The notes under the pieces: model-generated
Databases searched by the model: none
What the model was told of the DNA's origin: nothing
The model's input: the letters and a program-made list of their open reading frames with translations, nothing else
Shown here: piece after piece, positions 33,942 through 42,118 of the stretch
How positions within the stretch are numbered: position 1 is the first letter of the stretch
Layout: the number at the start of each line of letters is the position of its first letter
Position numbers and translations under genes: made by a program
Source of the DNA: Bacteroidota bacterium
Lineage (GTDB): Bacteria; Bacteroidota; Bacteroidia; Chitinophagales; Chitinophagaceae
Direction of reading: 5' to 3'
NCBI GenBank assembly: GCA_023387985.1
Contig: JAEWHC010000009.1
Coordinates: forward strand, 1,375,924-1,439,923
Length of the DNA: 64,000 bases

Positions 33942-36884
33942 TCAATATGCCCTTTTTTCAAGGTGCTCTTCCAGGTTCAAATGATCAATGCCATTGCTCC
34001 ACCAATCGGCTGCCGGCTTGCCTTTGAGATAATGGTCGAAAAATTCCATCATACGTACGGCATAATCTTTCCGGTTTTCCAATTTTGCTAGCCCATGATT
34101 TTCCCCTTTGTACTGAATCATAACCACCGGTTTTTTCAACCTTCGAAGCGCATTGTAGTATTCTATTCCCTGGGTAAAATCTACAGCACCATCTTTATCA
34201 TTATGCAATAACAAAAGAGGTGTTTGTACTTTTTTTACATGGTACAATGGTGAATTTCGATTGTAAGCCTCCCAGTTCTCCCAGGGGGCACCCCGAAACC
34301 GGCCTTGTGAGGCTTCAAAGATGGACATATTCCCACTACCGGAATTCCAGTAAATAAGGTTATACATGCTCACCAGGTCAGTAAGCGGTGCACCGGCCGC
34401 CGCGGCTTTGAACATATTTGTCTGGGTAATGAGGAAAGATGTTTGGTAACCGCCCCAGCTATGCCCCGTGATGCCAATGTTGTTTTCATCAATAACTCCT
34501 GTAGCTATCGCGGCTTTAACCCCTGGAATTACACACCAAACCGCACTCATCCCGGGATCATCCAGTTTGTAAACGATATCCGGGGTAAATACAGCATAAC
34601 CATTGCTTGTATACATCGTGGGGTTCCAACCGCCACCTGGATATGAAGGATTGGAATAGCTGTGCATATTCTGCGAAAGTTTTTCATAGTAATACACAAT
34701 CGTGGGGTATTTTTTGCCGGCTTCATAGCCAGCAGGCAGGTATAAAACACCCTGTAATGAATCTCCTTTGTCACTTACATAATTGACCAGCCGGGAACCT
34801 TCACTCCATTGGTATTTCTTAGCATCTGGTGCGGTGTTGAACAATTCAGCTGGATTGGCAAGTGATGCGCCTGTTGAAAACACTGTAGTCGGCTTGTTGA
34901 AATTGGATTTTGTCAAAAGATAACTGTCACTGTTTTTTGCTTTGCCTAAAACATTCACCTGGGCATCATCCCAATTGGTAATGGCCGAACTTTTTACCAA
35001 CCCGTTTTTACTTCCTTTTAAAATAGCTATGCCGCTTTTTTTGGTGTTTTCACCATAGGCGCGGAAATATTGATCCTTTGAGGGATCGAAACCTTTTTCA
35101 TCTGGATCTAAACGCAGGCGGGAAAGGTAACGGATCTTGCTGGCCCCGGCACCTGGTGTAAGTTCGGTGGCTGCATAATTGCGGCTGGCATCAAACTGCC
35201 ATATACTCCAGCCATCACTAAGGAGAACATAACGGCCATCGGCACTCCATCCCATTACACCATCCATTGGCTTGGTCACATTATGATCATCCTCTTCATC
35301 AACAAAATTGGCATTCACATTCGCGGTAATGTTGGTTGACTTGCGTGCAGGAATATCATAAACAAAGTAATGTCCATCATCTCCGTAAACAAATTTGTTG
35401 CCGTCAGGAGACGGATTGGGATTGGAACTGAAGGAAGGCTGGTAAAATTTTTTCCTGAACAAATGCTTTTCGCCGGTTTGCAGATTGGTGATGTAAATGT
35501 CTTTATAGCTCTGCCCGTCCAGCCATTGATCCAATTCATATTCATCAATATCTTCCACAATGGCATATTTTTCTTTTGGAAGCACGCGTATGCTGCGCCG
35601 GGTACTGTCATTCAACTGGCTGAATTTATTGCTGGCTGGATTCCAACTGGCTAGATAGGAAAAGTTCTTGTCCTGGTTTTCCAAGACCTGCTGACGACTT
35701 TGCAGCCGCTTGTCTTGCCAATGCCAGATTACCATGTCAGGCTTGTCTGCTTCATTCTTGGCAGTGGCTTTCTTTTCGGGTTTGGCTTCCGCTTTGGCAA
35801 TGGCTTTTCGCAGATCGTCAAGAGATTTAATACTCGTATCCGCCTTAAGTTTTGCAAGTTTTTCCGCTTCCGTCAGGTCTTTAACCACTGAATCTTTTTT
35901 GGTGTCCGTTTCTTCCATTTCTTTCTTAACTGCCTCAAGGCTGTTGATGCCAAAAATTACCTGGCTTAAATCATCGCTCCAATACGGTGTGCGCATTCCG
36001 CTTATCGTCATCCCCTTGGGAAAATGGAGTGAATCTTTGAATGGATTGTAAACCAGTACATTGGGATTTGATATGTTTTTTACAGCCACGAGCTGACCCT
36101 TGTCTTTTTTGAAATCTTTATCCTTACTCATTTTAAGTACGGTAAGGGCATCTTTATCTTCTGTCCAGTTCAGCCTGCGGTAATCTGCCGTGTCGTTATC
36201 CAGCACCTGCAGTTTGCGGTCAGCCAGGTTCATAAGGTATAAGCCATTACCCAGTTTCTGATCTGCGCTGATGGTGTAGGCAAGCCAGTTGCCTTTTTTA
36301 TTGAATGCAAACTCACCGGTATTGCCAATATTCTGTACTGTTCCGGTTGGAAGATGGACCAGCAGTATATCACGACCGCTGCCCGGGTTTCCGCCTGTTG
36401 GCCTTGCCACTTCAATGGCCAAATGATCTGAAGTGGGACCGTTGAACCTAAAATTGGTTGCGCGGTCAAATACTTTATCCTTATTGTCTTTGAGGCTGAT
36501 GAGATGCAATTTGTTATACACCGGTTTTTTCGATTTTTCCGCAGCCTTTTGCTCTTTGAAATTCGGGGTTTCCAGGTAGGCAAACCATTGGCCGTTTTCG
36601 CTGAAGCCGGAAAGGGGCATGCTGCTGCCCCCGGTTTGATAAACGTATTTTGTGGTATCGTTCAATTGTTGAACGGTTACGGTACCATCACCTTCAGTGC
36701 GAACGGTAGGGTAGGCTATCCACTTGCCGTCGGCAGATTGCTGCACACCAAAGCTGGGTATGTATCGCCATTGTGCAACATCTTTCCAGTTCATGGCTTT
36801 TACCGAGTCTTTTTTCTCCTGTGCGATGGCGGAAAAAGTAATAAATGCCAGCCCAAGAAAAATGAGAAGGAGTTTTTTGATCAT
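33942..36884 (-). CDS. Exported S9-family prolyl oligopeptidase-like peptidase
   Basis: 980 residues from ATG 36884, which starts a signal peptide ('LLLIFLGLAFITFSAIAQ'). The long N-terminal part is a beta-propeller-like region with an unusual charged insert (about 310-400, rich in Lys, Glu and Ala). The C-terminal alpha/beta-hydrolase domain has nucleophile Ser in 'GITGHSWGGYQTSFLI' (around residue 790), acid Asp in 'LLLLHNDKDGAVDF' and His in 'YKGENHGLAK', the complete S9 triad. It probably cleaves peptides in the periplasm or at the surface. Ends at a strong terminator. Neighbouring genes give no clue to substrate. Confidence 0.9.
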   Translation of the reverse strand: MIKKLLLIFLGLAFITFSAIAQEKKDSVKAMNWKDVAQWRYIPSFGVQQSADGKWIAYPTVRTEGDGTVTVQQLNDTTKYVYQTGGSSMPLSGFSENGQWFAYLETPNFKEQKAAEKSKKPVYNKLHLISLKDNKDKVFDRATNFRFNGPTSDHLAIEVARPTGGNPGSGRDILLVHLPTGTVQNIGNTGEFAFNKKGNWLAYTISADQKLGNGLYLMNLADRKLQVLDNDTADYRRLNWTEDKDALTVLKMSKDKDFKKDKGQLVAVKNISNPNVLVYNPFKDSLHFPKGMTISGMRTPYWSDDLSQVIFGINSLEAVKKEMEETDTKKDSVVKDLTEAEKLAKLKADTSIKSLDDLRKAIAKAEAKPEKKATAKNEADKPDMVIWHWQDKRLQSRQQVLENQDKNFSYLASWNPASNKFSQLNDSTRRSIRVLPKEKYAIVEDIDEYELDQWLDGQSYKDIYITNLQTGEKHLFRKKFYQPSFSSNPNPSPDGNKFVYGDDGHYFVYDIPARKSTNITANVNANFVDEEDDHNVTKPMDGVMGWSADGRYVLLSDGWSIWQFDASRNYAATELTPGAGASKIRYLSRLRLDPDEKGFDPSKDQYFRAYGENTKKSGIAILKGSKNGLVKSSAITNWDDAQVNVLGKAKNSDSYLLTKSNFNKPTTVFSTGASLANPAELFNTAPDAKKYQWSEGSRLVNYVSDKGDSLQGVLYLPAGYEAGKKYPTIVYYYEKLSQNMHSYSNPSYPGGGWNPTMYTSNGYAVFTPDIVYKLDDPGMSAVWCVIPGVKAAIATGVIDENNIGITGHSWGGYQTSFLITQTNMFKAAAAGAPLTDLVSMYNLIYWNSGSGNMSIFEASQGRFRGAPWENWEAYNRNSPLYHVKKVQTPLLLLHNDKDGAVDFTQGIEYYNALRRLKKPVVMIQYKGENHGLAKLENRKDYAVRMMEFFDHYLKGKPAADWWSNGIDHLNLEEHLEKRAY

Positions 36885-36923
36885 ATTTTGAATTTTAAAA
36901 ATTAAAGCAATTAATGGTGTGGC

Positions 36924-36931
36924 CAAAATTA
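36924..36931 (-). promoter_or_regulatory. Candidate -7 box of the S9 peptidase gene
   Basis: Minus strand reads TAATTTTG (exact TAnnTTTG), 39 bp before the ATG at 36884. No clear -33 element. Confidence 0.4.
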
Positions 36932-37093
36932 AGTGATCTGGAGAAATACCATATGCCACTCATCAGCTTAAGTAGATGCTTTAAATTAATAACGGCTACC
37001 TTATTCACATTCTAAAGAAAATCCAAAGTGGGTTTCAATGAAAACGGAAAATTACAACGCGTTGGCTCACAACCTATGGATTCTACCCCCAAC

Positions 37094-37130
37094 AAAAAAT
37101 CTCTGCCGCGGATGGTTTCCCGGCAGAGAT
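37094..37130 (-). terminator. Rho-independent terminator of the SDR gene
   Basis: A perfect 10-bp stem, ATCTCTGCCG (37099-37108) with CGGCAGAGAT (37121-37130), followed on the minus strand by six T (complement of 37094-37099). It lies 22 bp past the stop at 37153. Confidence 0.85.
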
Positions 37131-37152
37131 CATCAGAAAAATTTTAGCGGAC

Positions 37153-37917
37153 TTACATTGCAGTATAACCGCCATCTACGGCGAGAATGGTACCTGTAAC
37201 ATAGCTTGAATCATCGGAAGCAAGCCACAGGCTGCCATGTGCCACTTCTGAAGGTTGAGCAAAACGTCCCAGGGTGCTCAATTGCTTGGCATAGGATACA
37301 GGATCAAGGTTGAACTGGATCAACGCGCCTTGCAGCATAGGTGTGTCGATGGCACCCGGCGCGATGGTATTTACGCGGATCCCTTTGGGCGAATAATCCA
37401 TTGCCGCACTGCGGGTGAGGCCAATGACGGCATGCTTAGCAGCGATATAGGCCGGTGTGCCTGGTTGTGGCCGGATACCGCTTACGCTGGAAATATTGAT
37501 AATCGAAGCCGGAGTTCCCTGTTTTTCCATTTGTGCCAGTTCGTATTTTAGGCTGAGTGCCACGCCTTTGAGATCAACAGACATCAATCTGTCCCAATAA
37601 GCTTCATCAAATTGGGCGAGGGGTTTATCATCAGGGGTAATTGCGGCATTGTTTACAGCAACATCAAGTTTTCCATAAGTATCTACGGTAAACTTTACCA
37701 TGGCCTCCACACTCGCTGCATTGGATACATCTGTTTTCACAAATGACGCTTCGCCACCGGAAGCCTTAATATGTTCAACCACAGCCCTGCCCTTTTCTTC
37801 ATTGAAATCGGCAACTACAACCTTAGCGCCTTCGCTGGCAAAAAGTTCAGCAGTGGCGGCACCCATTCCCTGGGCTGCACCGGTAATGATGGCTACTTTT
37901 CCTTCTAATCGGTTCAT
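37153..37917 (-). CDS. Short-chain dehydrogenase/reductase (SDR)
   Basis: 254-residue classical SDR. Cofactor motif TGAAQGMG at 12-19, Asp37 after the second strand ('VVVADF', suggesting NAD(H) preference), NNAA at 89-92, catalytic Ser143/144, Tyr157 and Lys161 ('AYIAAK'), and the 'IAPGAIDTPM' loop after strand 6. C-terminal 'DSSYVTGTILAVDGGYTAM' is typical. Substrate cannot be told; glucose 1-dehydrogenase-type and FabG-type enzymes look alike. Its own terminator follows, so it is a single-gene unit. Confidence 0.88.
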   Translation of the reverse strand: MNRLEGKVAIITGAAQGMGAATAELFASEGAKVVVADFNEEKGRAVVEHIKASGGEASFVKTDVSNAASVEAMVKFTVDTYGKLDVAVNNAAITPDDKPLAQFDEAYWDRLMSVDLKGVALSLKYELAQMEKQGTPASIINISSVSGIRPQPGTPAYIAAKHAVIGLTRSAAMDYSPKGIRVNTIAPGAIDTPMLQGALIQFNLDPVSYAKQLSTLGRFAQPSEVAHGSLWLASDDSSYVTGTILAVDGGYTAM

Positions 37918-38028
37918 TTTATTTATTTTTTTGTTTGAGATTTTTTGGTAACGGTATTTAACGACACATTCGGTAGATTTAATGGATGTGGTTCTGCGGG
38001 ATTTCCCAGGCGCGTTCCCGAATTTCTG

Positions 38029-38532
38029 TCAGGAAAATCTTCCTTTGTACATTACATCTGAAAGATCCGGATTTTTATCGAATACACCTTTGGCATATGG
38101 ACACAGTGGAATGATGGTTACTTTTTTCTCTCTTGCGTATTCAATGGCTTTCATTACAAGTTCTTTTGCGATGCCTTTACCTTTATGTTCTTCTTTTACT
38201 TCCGTATGCTCAATTATAAAAGTTTCGTTGCCAACCCATACAAAAGATACTTCTCCAATGGCCTCCCCGTTTTCCTTATACGCGATGTTTCCACTTTTGG
38301 AATTGTCTTCCAATTCGAAATTTCCCAAATACTTAATGCTCAGTGCACCAGAAGGACAATTGGCCACCTGGGCAATGAGTTGTTCAGTTGTAGCGTTTTC
38401 CATTTTTATCCAGGGTCTTTCATTCGGATTGTAAACCTGGGGTAAAGTTTTTACACATATACCCGAGTGAATACAAAGATCAGGCTGCCAAATGATGGAT
38501 ATTTTTCCGTTGCTATATTGTTTCGATTTCAT
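38029..38532 (-). CDS. Fusion of divergent 4Fe-4S mono-cluster domain (YjdI-like) and GNAT-like domain (YjdJ-like)
   Basis: 167 residues with two domains. Residues 1-70: 'IIWQPDLCIHSGICVKTLPQVYNPNERPWIKME' and 'VANCPSGALSIKYLG', the Fer4_19/YjdI pattern with cysteines at about 19, 25 and 59 that may bind a single Fe-S cluster. Residues 75-167: 'GNIAYKENGEAIGEVSFVWVGNETFIIEHTEVKEEHKGKGIAKELVMKAIEYAREKKVTIIPLCPYAKGVF', the YjdJ/Gcg5-related small GNAT with the G-x-G-x-A acetyl-CoA loop. In E. coli these are neighbouring separate genes. Function unknown for both. Confidence 0.86.
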   Translation of the reverse strand: MKSKQYSNGKISIIWQPDLCIHSGICVKTLPQVYNPNERPWIKMENATTEQLIAQVANCPSGALSIKYLGNFELEDNSKSGNIAYKENGEAIGEVSFVWVGNETFIIEHTEVKEEHKGKGIAKELVMKAIEYAREKKVTIIPLCPYAKGVFDKNPDLSDVMYKGRFS

Positions 38533-38897
38533 TTTGCTCAGGTTAAGGTGAGATTATCGGGGTTTGAAATTAAACCGTTCTTCGTGATTATCCGTCTATT
38601 TCATTAAAGTAATTTGAAGCGGAACTTCCGTCAGCAGAATTTCAGTGTCTTCGTTTGCTTCAATGTTTATCGGCGATAGTAAACATCCATTCCATCACAC
38701 TTCCTTCGTTTGGTGGATTCAAACGCCATCGTCATGGCTGCCGGGTCTTCCGCTTTTAGCAGGGACAAATGAATCTGCGCAATGTGCTTTTTCAAAGCCT
38801 ATTTGTTTTTTAATTTCATAACGAAATTAGTTAAACAACCAGGGAATTTCCCTGGCATAGGTTAATAATGTCCGGCCCGGTAATAGGCCTGTAACCG
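38533..38897. other. Intergenic region with a possible decayed gene
   Basis: 365 bp between the YjdI-YjdJ fusion and the four-helix membrane protein. No intact reading frame of useful length, no RNA gene recognised. Contains the possible gene remnant at 38596-38819. Confidence 0.5.
38596..38819 (-). pseudogene. Possible decayed small gene
   Basis: On the minus strand an ATG at 38819 starts 'MKLKNK' then a stop. Protein-like pieces continue in three frames in order: 'KKHIAQIHLSLLKAEDPAAM', then 'NEGSVMEWMFTIADKH', then 'INIEANEDTEILLTEVPL' to a stop at 38596. The three segments have normal residue composition and follow one another, as expected of a gene broken by small indels. I cannot match it to a family. 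It may also be chance, since each piece is short. Confidence 0.3.
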
Positions 38898-39359
38898 TTA
38901 AAACCTGAAATTGGGCCGGCTGGTAAATGGAGAGAAACTCCAGGGAATAGAGCTGAGAATCAGCAACAAGCCAATGCCAAACCATATTGCAATGATCCGG
39001 AATTTTTCAGCGGAATCAGTTTTTTTCCCTGCCTTTAATACACCTGCCACTATTATAATGATAGCCAGTGTCATAACAAAGCTATGTTCCATGCCAAAAA
39101 AACGGTTGTCCCTCATGTGCACGGCTTCCGTGAAATTTTCAAGGAAAAAACCCACCAGCGGACTTTTGAAATAAAGCCAGGCTCCAATGATAAATTGAAT
39201 GATTGCTGCTGAAGCAGTTACAAGGCTTAATGTATGATTGAACCGGGAGAATGTGCTTTGTTTTTTCCAGCCAATGTATCCTTTCCATACAGCAAAGCCC
39301 AGTAAAATAAGCAAAAGCCAGCGAATAAAAGAATGAAAGGCGAGTACAACAGGAAACAT
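38898..39359 (-). CDS. Four-helix membrane protein, unknown
   Basis: 153 residues with four hydrophobic segments: about 5-25 ('VVLAFHSFIRWLLLILLGFAVW'), 42-63 ('LSLVTASAAIIQFIIGAWLYF'), 89-108 and 120-140. Helix 1 has 'HSFIRW' and helix 3 'MEHSFVMT', so two His residues lie within the membrane. Some relatives are annotated as cytochrome b-like, and haem binding by such His pairs is possible but not shown. Ends 'SFSPFTSRPNFRF'. Stands alone between the intergenic region and the MutS-like gene. Confidence 0.72.
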   Translation of the reverse strand: MFPVVLAFHSFIRWLLLILLGFAVWKGYIGWKKQSTFSRFNHTLSLVTASAAIIQFIIGAWLYFKSPLVGFFLENFTEAVHMRDNRFFGMEHSFVMTLAIIIIVAGVLKAGKKTDSAEKFRIIAIWFGIGLLLILSSIPWSFSPFTSRPNFRF

Positions 39360-39416
39360 AATCAGAAATGGATTGGGTTGTTAATGAATGCCCACGGCAA
39401 GGATGTTTACAGCAGT

Positions 39417-40745
39417 CTATTTCCTTCGTGTGATCTCTTCGATCAGATCAAGAACTCCTTCGCGGCGCAAAATGATAAAACCGATCCGGTCACTTGAAAT
39501 TCCTTCCCGGAGTTGATAACTGAAAAGCAACTGGTCATCTTTTACTTCGGTCTCGAAATACCGGAACAAAATATTCGGATGATCTTTTAGTTGTTCACCA
39601 ATCTCATAAAGATGCGTTGAAAGTACAAAGAGCGAATCAGGTATTTGCAGGAACCCTTTGATCACCGCGGTACTGCATCGCATGGCATCTTCAATGTTGG
39701 TGCCTTTAAAAAGCTCGTCAATTAATACAAGCCATTTGCCTCGCTGGCTAATCCTTGTCAAGGTTGCTTTTACCCGCATGACTTCATTGAAGAAAAAGCT
39801 TTCGCCTTTAAGAATATTGTCCATAACCTGGATATTGGTAACCATACCATCGAAAATGGAGATCCGCATAAATTTTGCCGGTACGGCCATGCCAAGCTGG
39901 GCTAAAAAAACACCCACACCAATCGCCTTGATCAATGTGCTTTTACCAGCCATATTGGCACCGGTGAGGAAAAGGAAGTTTTTATGATTGTCGAGTTCCA
40001 GATCATAACCTACGGCATCCTCAAGTAAAATATGCCAGAGTCCGTGCACTTCAAAAACAGGCGTTTCACTTTCTATACATTGCGGAAAAACCAGATGATA
40101 ATGTTTCATGGCTTTCGCCAGTGACATAAACGCCTCCAGCTTGCCATACAAATTTTGCAGTTCGTAAAAATGACTTTTGAAATGGTAAAGCAGGAAATGG
40201 CCGAAATTGAGTTTATCTTTTGCCGATAGCCTGTTCTTGTCTTTAACAGCCAGCATTTCCACAACCGTGGGCCTGGAAATTTTTAGTTTCACCTGTTCAA
40301 GAATATGCTGAAGTACCGGAGGGTTCTGCGGATGTGAAAAGGTCATTACAATTTTCTCCAGTCCTTTTACCAGGTCAATGGCATGGCCGACCGTATAGCG
40401 CACCAGCGAGTAGTCGGTGGTGTGGAGCAAGCGGTAGGTTGCGGCATCAAAATAGGAGGGACGGTTGGGTATTCGGTCAATTTGGCTGAGGTATAATTTA
40501 TCCATCACCATCAGCGTACCATTGGTGATCTCCGCCGGCCATTCATTTTCTTTTTCCGCCAGGATGGCGATCATTTGCTGCCGCTGGCGGATGAGTCCGG
40601 GATCGCTGACAGGGGTTTTGAGTATATCAAACAAAGACGCCGCACCCTGGTTGGTTTCGGTGAAATTCAATACCGTGAAAACCGACATCTCCTCCTCGGC
40701 GTTAAATATAGAAAGGTCTTTCAGGGTGGTATTGTCTATAACCAT
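39417..40745 (-). CDS. Short MutS-related ATPase (MutS core and ATPase domains only)
   Basis: 442 residues. Residues 1-235 are a helical core like MutS domain III. Residues 236-442 are the MutS ATPase domain V: Walker A 'TGANMAGKST' at 261-270, 'GMAVPAKFMRISIFDGMVTNIQVMDNILKGESFFFNEVMRV' (D-x-I-x-x-x-x-S/G-F motif), and Walker B 'LVLIDELFKGTN'. The mismatch-recognition domain I with its Phe-x-Glu is absent, as is a C-terminal Smr domain, so this is neither MutS1 nor MutS2. Proteins of this form are common in Bacteroidota; role in repair unproven. Nine bp downstream of pyrC, likely same transcript. Confidence 0.86.
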   Translation of the reverse strand: MVIDNTTLKDLSIFNAEEEMSVFTVLNFTETNQGAASLFDILKTPVSDPGLIRQRQQMIAILAEKENEWPAEITNGTLMVMDKLYLSQIDRIPNRPSYFDAATYRLLHTTDYSLVRYTVGHAIDLVKGLEKIVMTFSHPQNPPVLQHILEQVKLKISRPTVVEMLAVKDKNRLSAKDKLNFGHFLLYHFKSHFYELQNLYGKLEAFMSLAKAMKHYHLVFPQCIESETPVFEVHGLWHILLEDAVGYDLELDNHKNFLFLTGANMAGKSTLIKAIGVGVFLAQLGMAVPAKFMRISIFDGMVTNIQVMDNILKGESFFFNEVMRVKATLTRISQRGKWLVLIDELFKGTNIEDAMRCSTAVIKGFLQIPDSLFVLSTHLYEIGEQLKDHPNILFRYFETEVKDDQLLFSYQLREGISSDRIGFIILRREGVLDLIEEITRRK

Positions 40746-40754
40746 GTGCTGCGA

Positions 40755-42092
40755 TTAATCCTGTTCAAATTTCAAGCGTTCGCCGGGGTTAAATTCCATA
40801 ACCTTTCCGTTTGCATAAACCAGGTAGCCATTTACAAAAGTATGGCTCACATTTGCCGGAAAATCTACGCCTTCCAAAGGACTCCATCCACATTTGTACA
40901 AAATATTTCCGGCACTTACCTTTTGCGCTGCGGAGGGATCGATCAGCACAAGGTCGGCGTGATACCCTTCACGGATAAAGCCGCGTTCTTTTATCCTGAA
41001 AAGGACTGCAGGATTGTGGCACATTTTCCGAACAATTTTTTCAAGACTGATTTTTCCTACGGAATTATAGCTCAGCATTAAGGGCAACGCATGTTGAACC
41101 AGCGGAAGGCCCGAATGGGCATGGCTGTAAGGAGGTTCTTTTTCACTAAGCAAATGAGGCGCGTGGTCAGTGGCAATCACATCAAGGCGGTCATCAAGCA
41201 ATGCTTTCCATAGCGCGGCTTTGTTTGACGGTGCTTTAATGGCGGGATTGCATTTGATTTTGTATCCAAGTTCCAAGTAATCATCCGCCGTAAAATGCAA
41301 ATGATGCACACAAACCTCGGCGGTAATTTTTTTTTGTGCCAGCGGAATCATGTTGGTGAACAATTGCAATTCGCGGGCCGTACTGATATGAAGAATGTGT
41401 AGCCTGCTGTCGTTTTTCATTGCCAGCTGCACCGCCGCAAAACTGCTTTCGAAGCAGGCTTCCTCATCACGGATAACGGGGTGGTGCCAGGGGTGTAGTT
41501 CCGTATTATCGAGCGATTTTAAATTGCGGGCAATTACTTTTTCGTCTTCGCAATGCGTGGCAATCAACAGCTGTGCATCACGAAAAATTTTGTTGAGCGT
41601 AAGGTAATTGTCTACGAGCATGTTTCCGGTGCTGCTGCCCATAAAGATCTTTATGCCACAAACCTGGTCTTTTTTGGCATTGGTTTTCAGCACTTCATCC
41701 ACATTGTTGTTGGTTACCCCCATAAAAAACGAATAATTGGCCGGGGAGCGCCCCGCAGCAAGCGCATATTTTTCCTCCAGGATGTCCTGGGTTACGGCAT
41801 TGGGAAAGGTGTTGGGCATTTCCATGAAACTGGTAACCCCTCCGGCTACAGCTGCGCGGCTTTCAGAATGGATGTCTGCTTTATGGGTGAGGCCCGGTTC
41901 GCGAAAGTGCACCTGGTCATCAATAACCCCCGGAATTAACCATTTTCCGGTTGCATCAATTTCATTTACATTCGCATTGGTTTGAATGGCGCCGGCGATT
42001 TTTTCAATGCGTCCGTTGCGAATCAGTAAATCGGATTGATAGATTTGCTCTTCATTGATTATGGTTGCATTTTTAATCAAATAGTCTTTCAT
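40755..42092 (-). CDS. pyrC: Dihydroorotase (class I)
   Basis: 445 residues from ATG 42092. It cyclises carbamoyl-aspartate to dihydroorotate in pyrimidine synthesis. Motifs: 'PGVIDDQVHFREPGLTHKADIHSE', 'CGIKIFMGSSTG' (Lys normally carboxylated), 'ATHCEDE', 'LHILHISTA' and 'DVIATDHAPHL'. Odd feature: the first metal-binding H of the usual D-x-H-x-H-x-R is Gln60 (codon 41913-41915). The remaining His and Asp ligands are there. Starts only 26 bp from the divergent RemB-like gene, so the promoters must overlap. Confidence 0.87.
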   Translation of the reverse strand: MKDYLIKNATIINEEQIYQSDLLIRNGRIEKIAGAIQTNANVNEIDATGKWLIPGVIDDQVHFREPGLTHKADIHSESRAAVAGGVTSFMEMPNTFPNAVTQDILEEKYALAAGRSPANYSFFMGVTNNNVDEVLKTNAKKDQVCGIKIFMGSSTGNMLVDNYLTLNKIFRDAQLLIATHCEDEKVIARNLKSLDNTELHPWHHPVIRDEEACFESSFAAVQLAMKNDSRLHILHISTARELQLFTNMIPLAQKKITAEVCVHHLHFTADDYLELGYKIKCNPAIKAPSNKAALWKALLDDRLDVIATDHAPHLLSEKEPPYSHAHSGLPLVQHALPLMLSYNSVGKISLEKIVRKMCHNPAVLFRIKERGFIREGYHADLVLIDPSAAQKVSAGNILYKCGWSPLEGVDFPANVSHTFVNGYLVYANGKVMEFNPGERLKFEQD

Positions 42093-42118
42093 AACCGGGA
42101 TCACACGAAATATATTTT

